Made by a program: the position numbers and the translations under genes
In this document: positions 4,749 to 5,313 of the stretch, piece after piece
How positions within the stretch are numbered: the stretch's first letter is position 1
How the letters are laid out: every line of letters starts with the position of its first letter
The notes under the pieces: model-generated
Database searches by the model: none
What the model saw: only the letters and a program-made list of their open reading frames with translations
Told to the model about the DNA's origin: nothing
Source of the DNA: Dokdonella sp.
GTDB lineage: Bacteria; Pseudomonadota; Gammaproteobacteria; Xanthomonadales; Rhodanobacteraceae
Reading direction: 5' to 3'
Assembly: GCA_030150315.1 (NCBI GenBank)
Contig: JASLGB010000066.1
Span: forward strand, 1 to 5,313
DNA: 5,313 nt

Positions 4749-5313
4749 GCCGCCTCTTGGCGCGGCTGCGTGATGTCGCGCTCGCCGAGCACGCGCTCGA
4801 TCAGGTCGGCCAGCGGCGCCAGGTCGTTGTAATGGCGCGCGACCGTCTGCACGTAGCGCCAGACCCGCGGCAGGTCGGCGAGATAGTGCGCCTTGCCGTC
4901 GCGATAGCCGAGTCGGCAGAAGATGCCGAGCACCTTGATATGGCGTTGCAGGCCGGTCAGGTCGAACCAGCGACGAAAGCGAGCGGCATCGACCTGGGTG
5001 TCGAGCAGGTGCGCGTGCAGCAAGCGCTGGCGATGGCTTTCCAGCCAGCCCTCGACGCGCTCGGCGTCCCATTCGATGTAGCAGTCGCGCAGCAGGGAGG
5101 CGAGGTCGTAGGTGATCGGCCCGATCATTGCGCCCTGGAAGTCGATGACGCCGGGGTTGGTCAGCGTGTCGGCGCCGTGGCGTGCCGGTTCCTGATCGCT
5201 GGCGGGCGCTACCACCATCAGGTTGCGGCTGTGGTAGTCGCGGTGCATGAAGCTCTGCGGCTGCTCGCGCACGGCATCGAGCAGGCGCAGGAAGGCCAGT
5301 TCGATGACGTCCC
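4745..5313 (-). CDS. amgK: AmgK, MurNAc/GlcNAc anomeric kinase (N-terminus beyond window)
   Basis: AmgK phosphorylates MurNAc (and GlcNAc) at C1 with ATP, supplying the substrate for MurU. The window holds the last 188 residues; full-length relatives have about 330-340, so most of the ATP-binding N-lobe is missing. Visible aminoglycoside-phosphotransferase-type features: the catalytic loop MHRDYHSRNLMVV (about fragment residues 22-34, with catalytic Asp25 and Asn30) and the metal-binding IDFQGA (Asp57), then MIGPITYDLASLLRDCYIEWD, a strongly family-like stretch. The helical C-lobe includes LQRHIKVLGIFCRLGYRDGK and ends ...RQEAA. The segment between the catalytic loop and DFQGA is about ten residues longer than in relatives I remember and is polar and Pro/Ala-containing. 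A GTG at 5270-5272 is not a plausible start because coding sequence continues upstream to the window edge. Its TGA overlaps the murU ATG by four bases. Confidence 0.92.
   Translation of the reverse strand, partial: DVIELAFLRLLDAVREQPQSFMHRDYHSRNLMVVAPASDQEPARHGADTLTNPGVIDFQGAMIGPITYDLASLLRDCYIEWDAERVEGWLESHRQRLLHAHLLDTQVDAARFRRWFDLTGLQRHIKVLGIFCRLGYRDGKAHYLADLPRVWRYVQTVARHYNDLAPLADLIERVLGERDITQPRQEAA

Overview
The window is very GC-rich and reads as chromosomal DNA of a gammaproteobacterium, most likely of the Xanthomonadales/Lysobacterales. That placement is an inference from Hda, the MurU/AmgK recycling pair and protein style; no rRNA or other phylogenetic marker is present. I see no transposase, phage gene, CRISPR array, tRNA or rRNA.

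Layout from left to right. (1) 1-597, + strand: the C-terminal ~85% of Hda, the AAA+ protein that resets DnaA after replication initiation. (2) 563-3270, - strand: a two-component operon read right to left. A NarL-type response regulator comes first (2542-3270), then, with a 4-base ATGA overlap, a 7TM histidine kinase (2545 down to 563). The kinase reading frame is broken by a single in-frame TAG at 2129-2131, immediately followed by an in-frame ATG, so it appears as a secreted N-terminal fragment plus a 7TM/kinase fragment. The kinase end overlaps the hda end by 35 bp. (3) 3271-3610: a ~340 bp divergent intergenic region holding a chain of dyads and hairpins, including a long AT-richer stem-loop at 3331-3384 with another hairpin abutting it. 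(4) 3611-3991, + strand: a small exported protein with two mature cysteines and no assigned function. (5) 4068-5313, - strand: amgK (truncated by the window end) followed by murU with an ATGA overlap, a peptidoglycan-recycling operon that makes UDP-MurNAc from MurNAc.

How the genes relate. AmgK phosphorylates MurNAc at the anomeric carbon and MurU turns the product into UDP-MurNAc. The regulator/kinase pair should form one signalling unit with a periplasmic sensor, but the nonsense codon makes its present function uncertain. The divergent small exported gene shares the intergenic region and may be a target; that is positional inference only.

The most notable signals are the clean nonsense codon in the kinase, a 34-bp near-perfect palindrome at the regulator/kinase junction (2557-2590), and the hairpin cluster upstream of the regulator.
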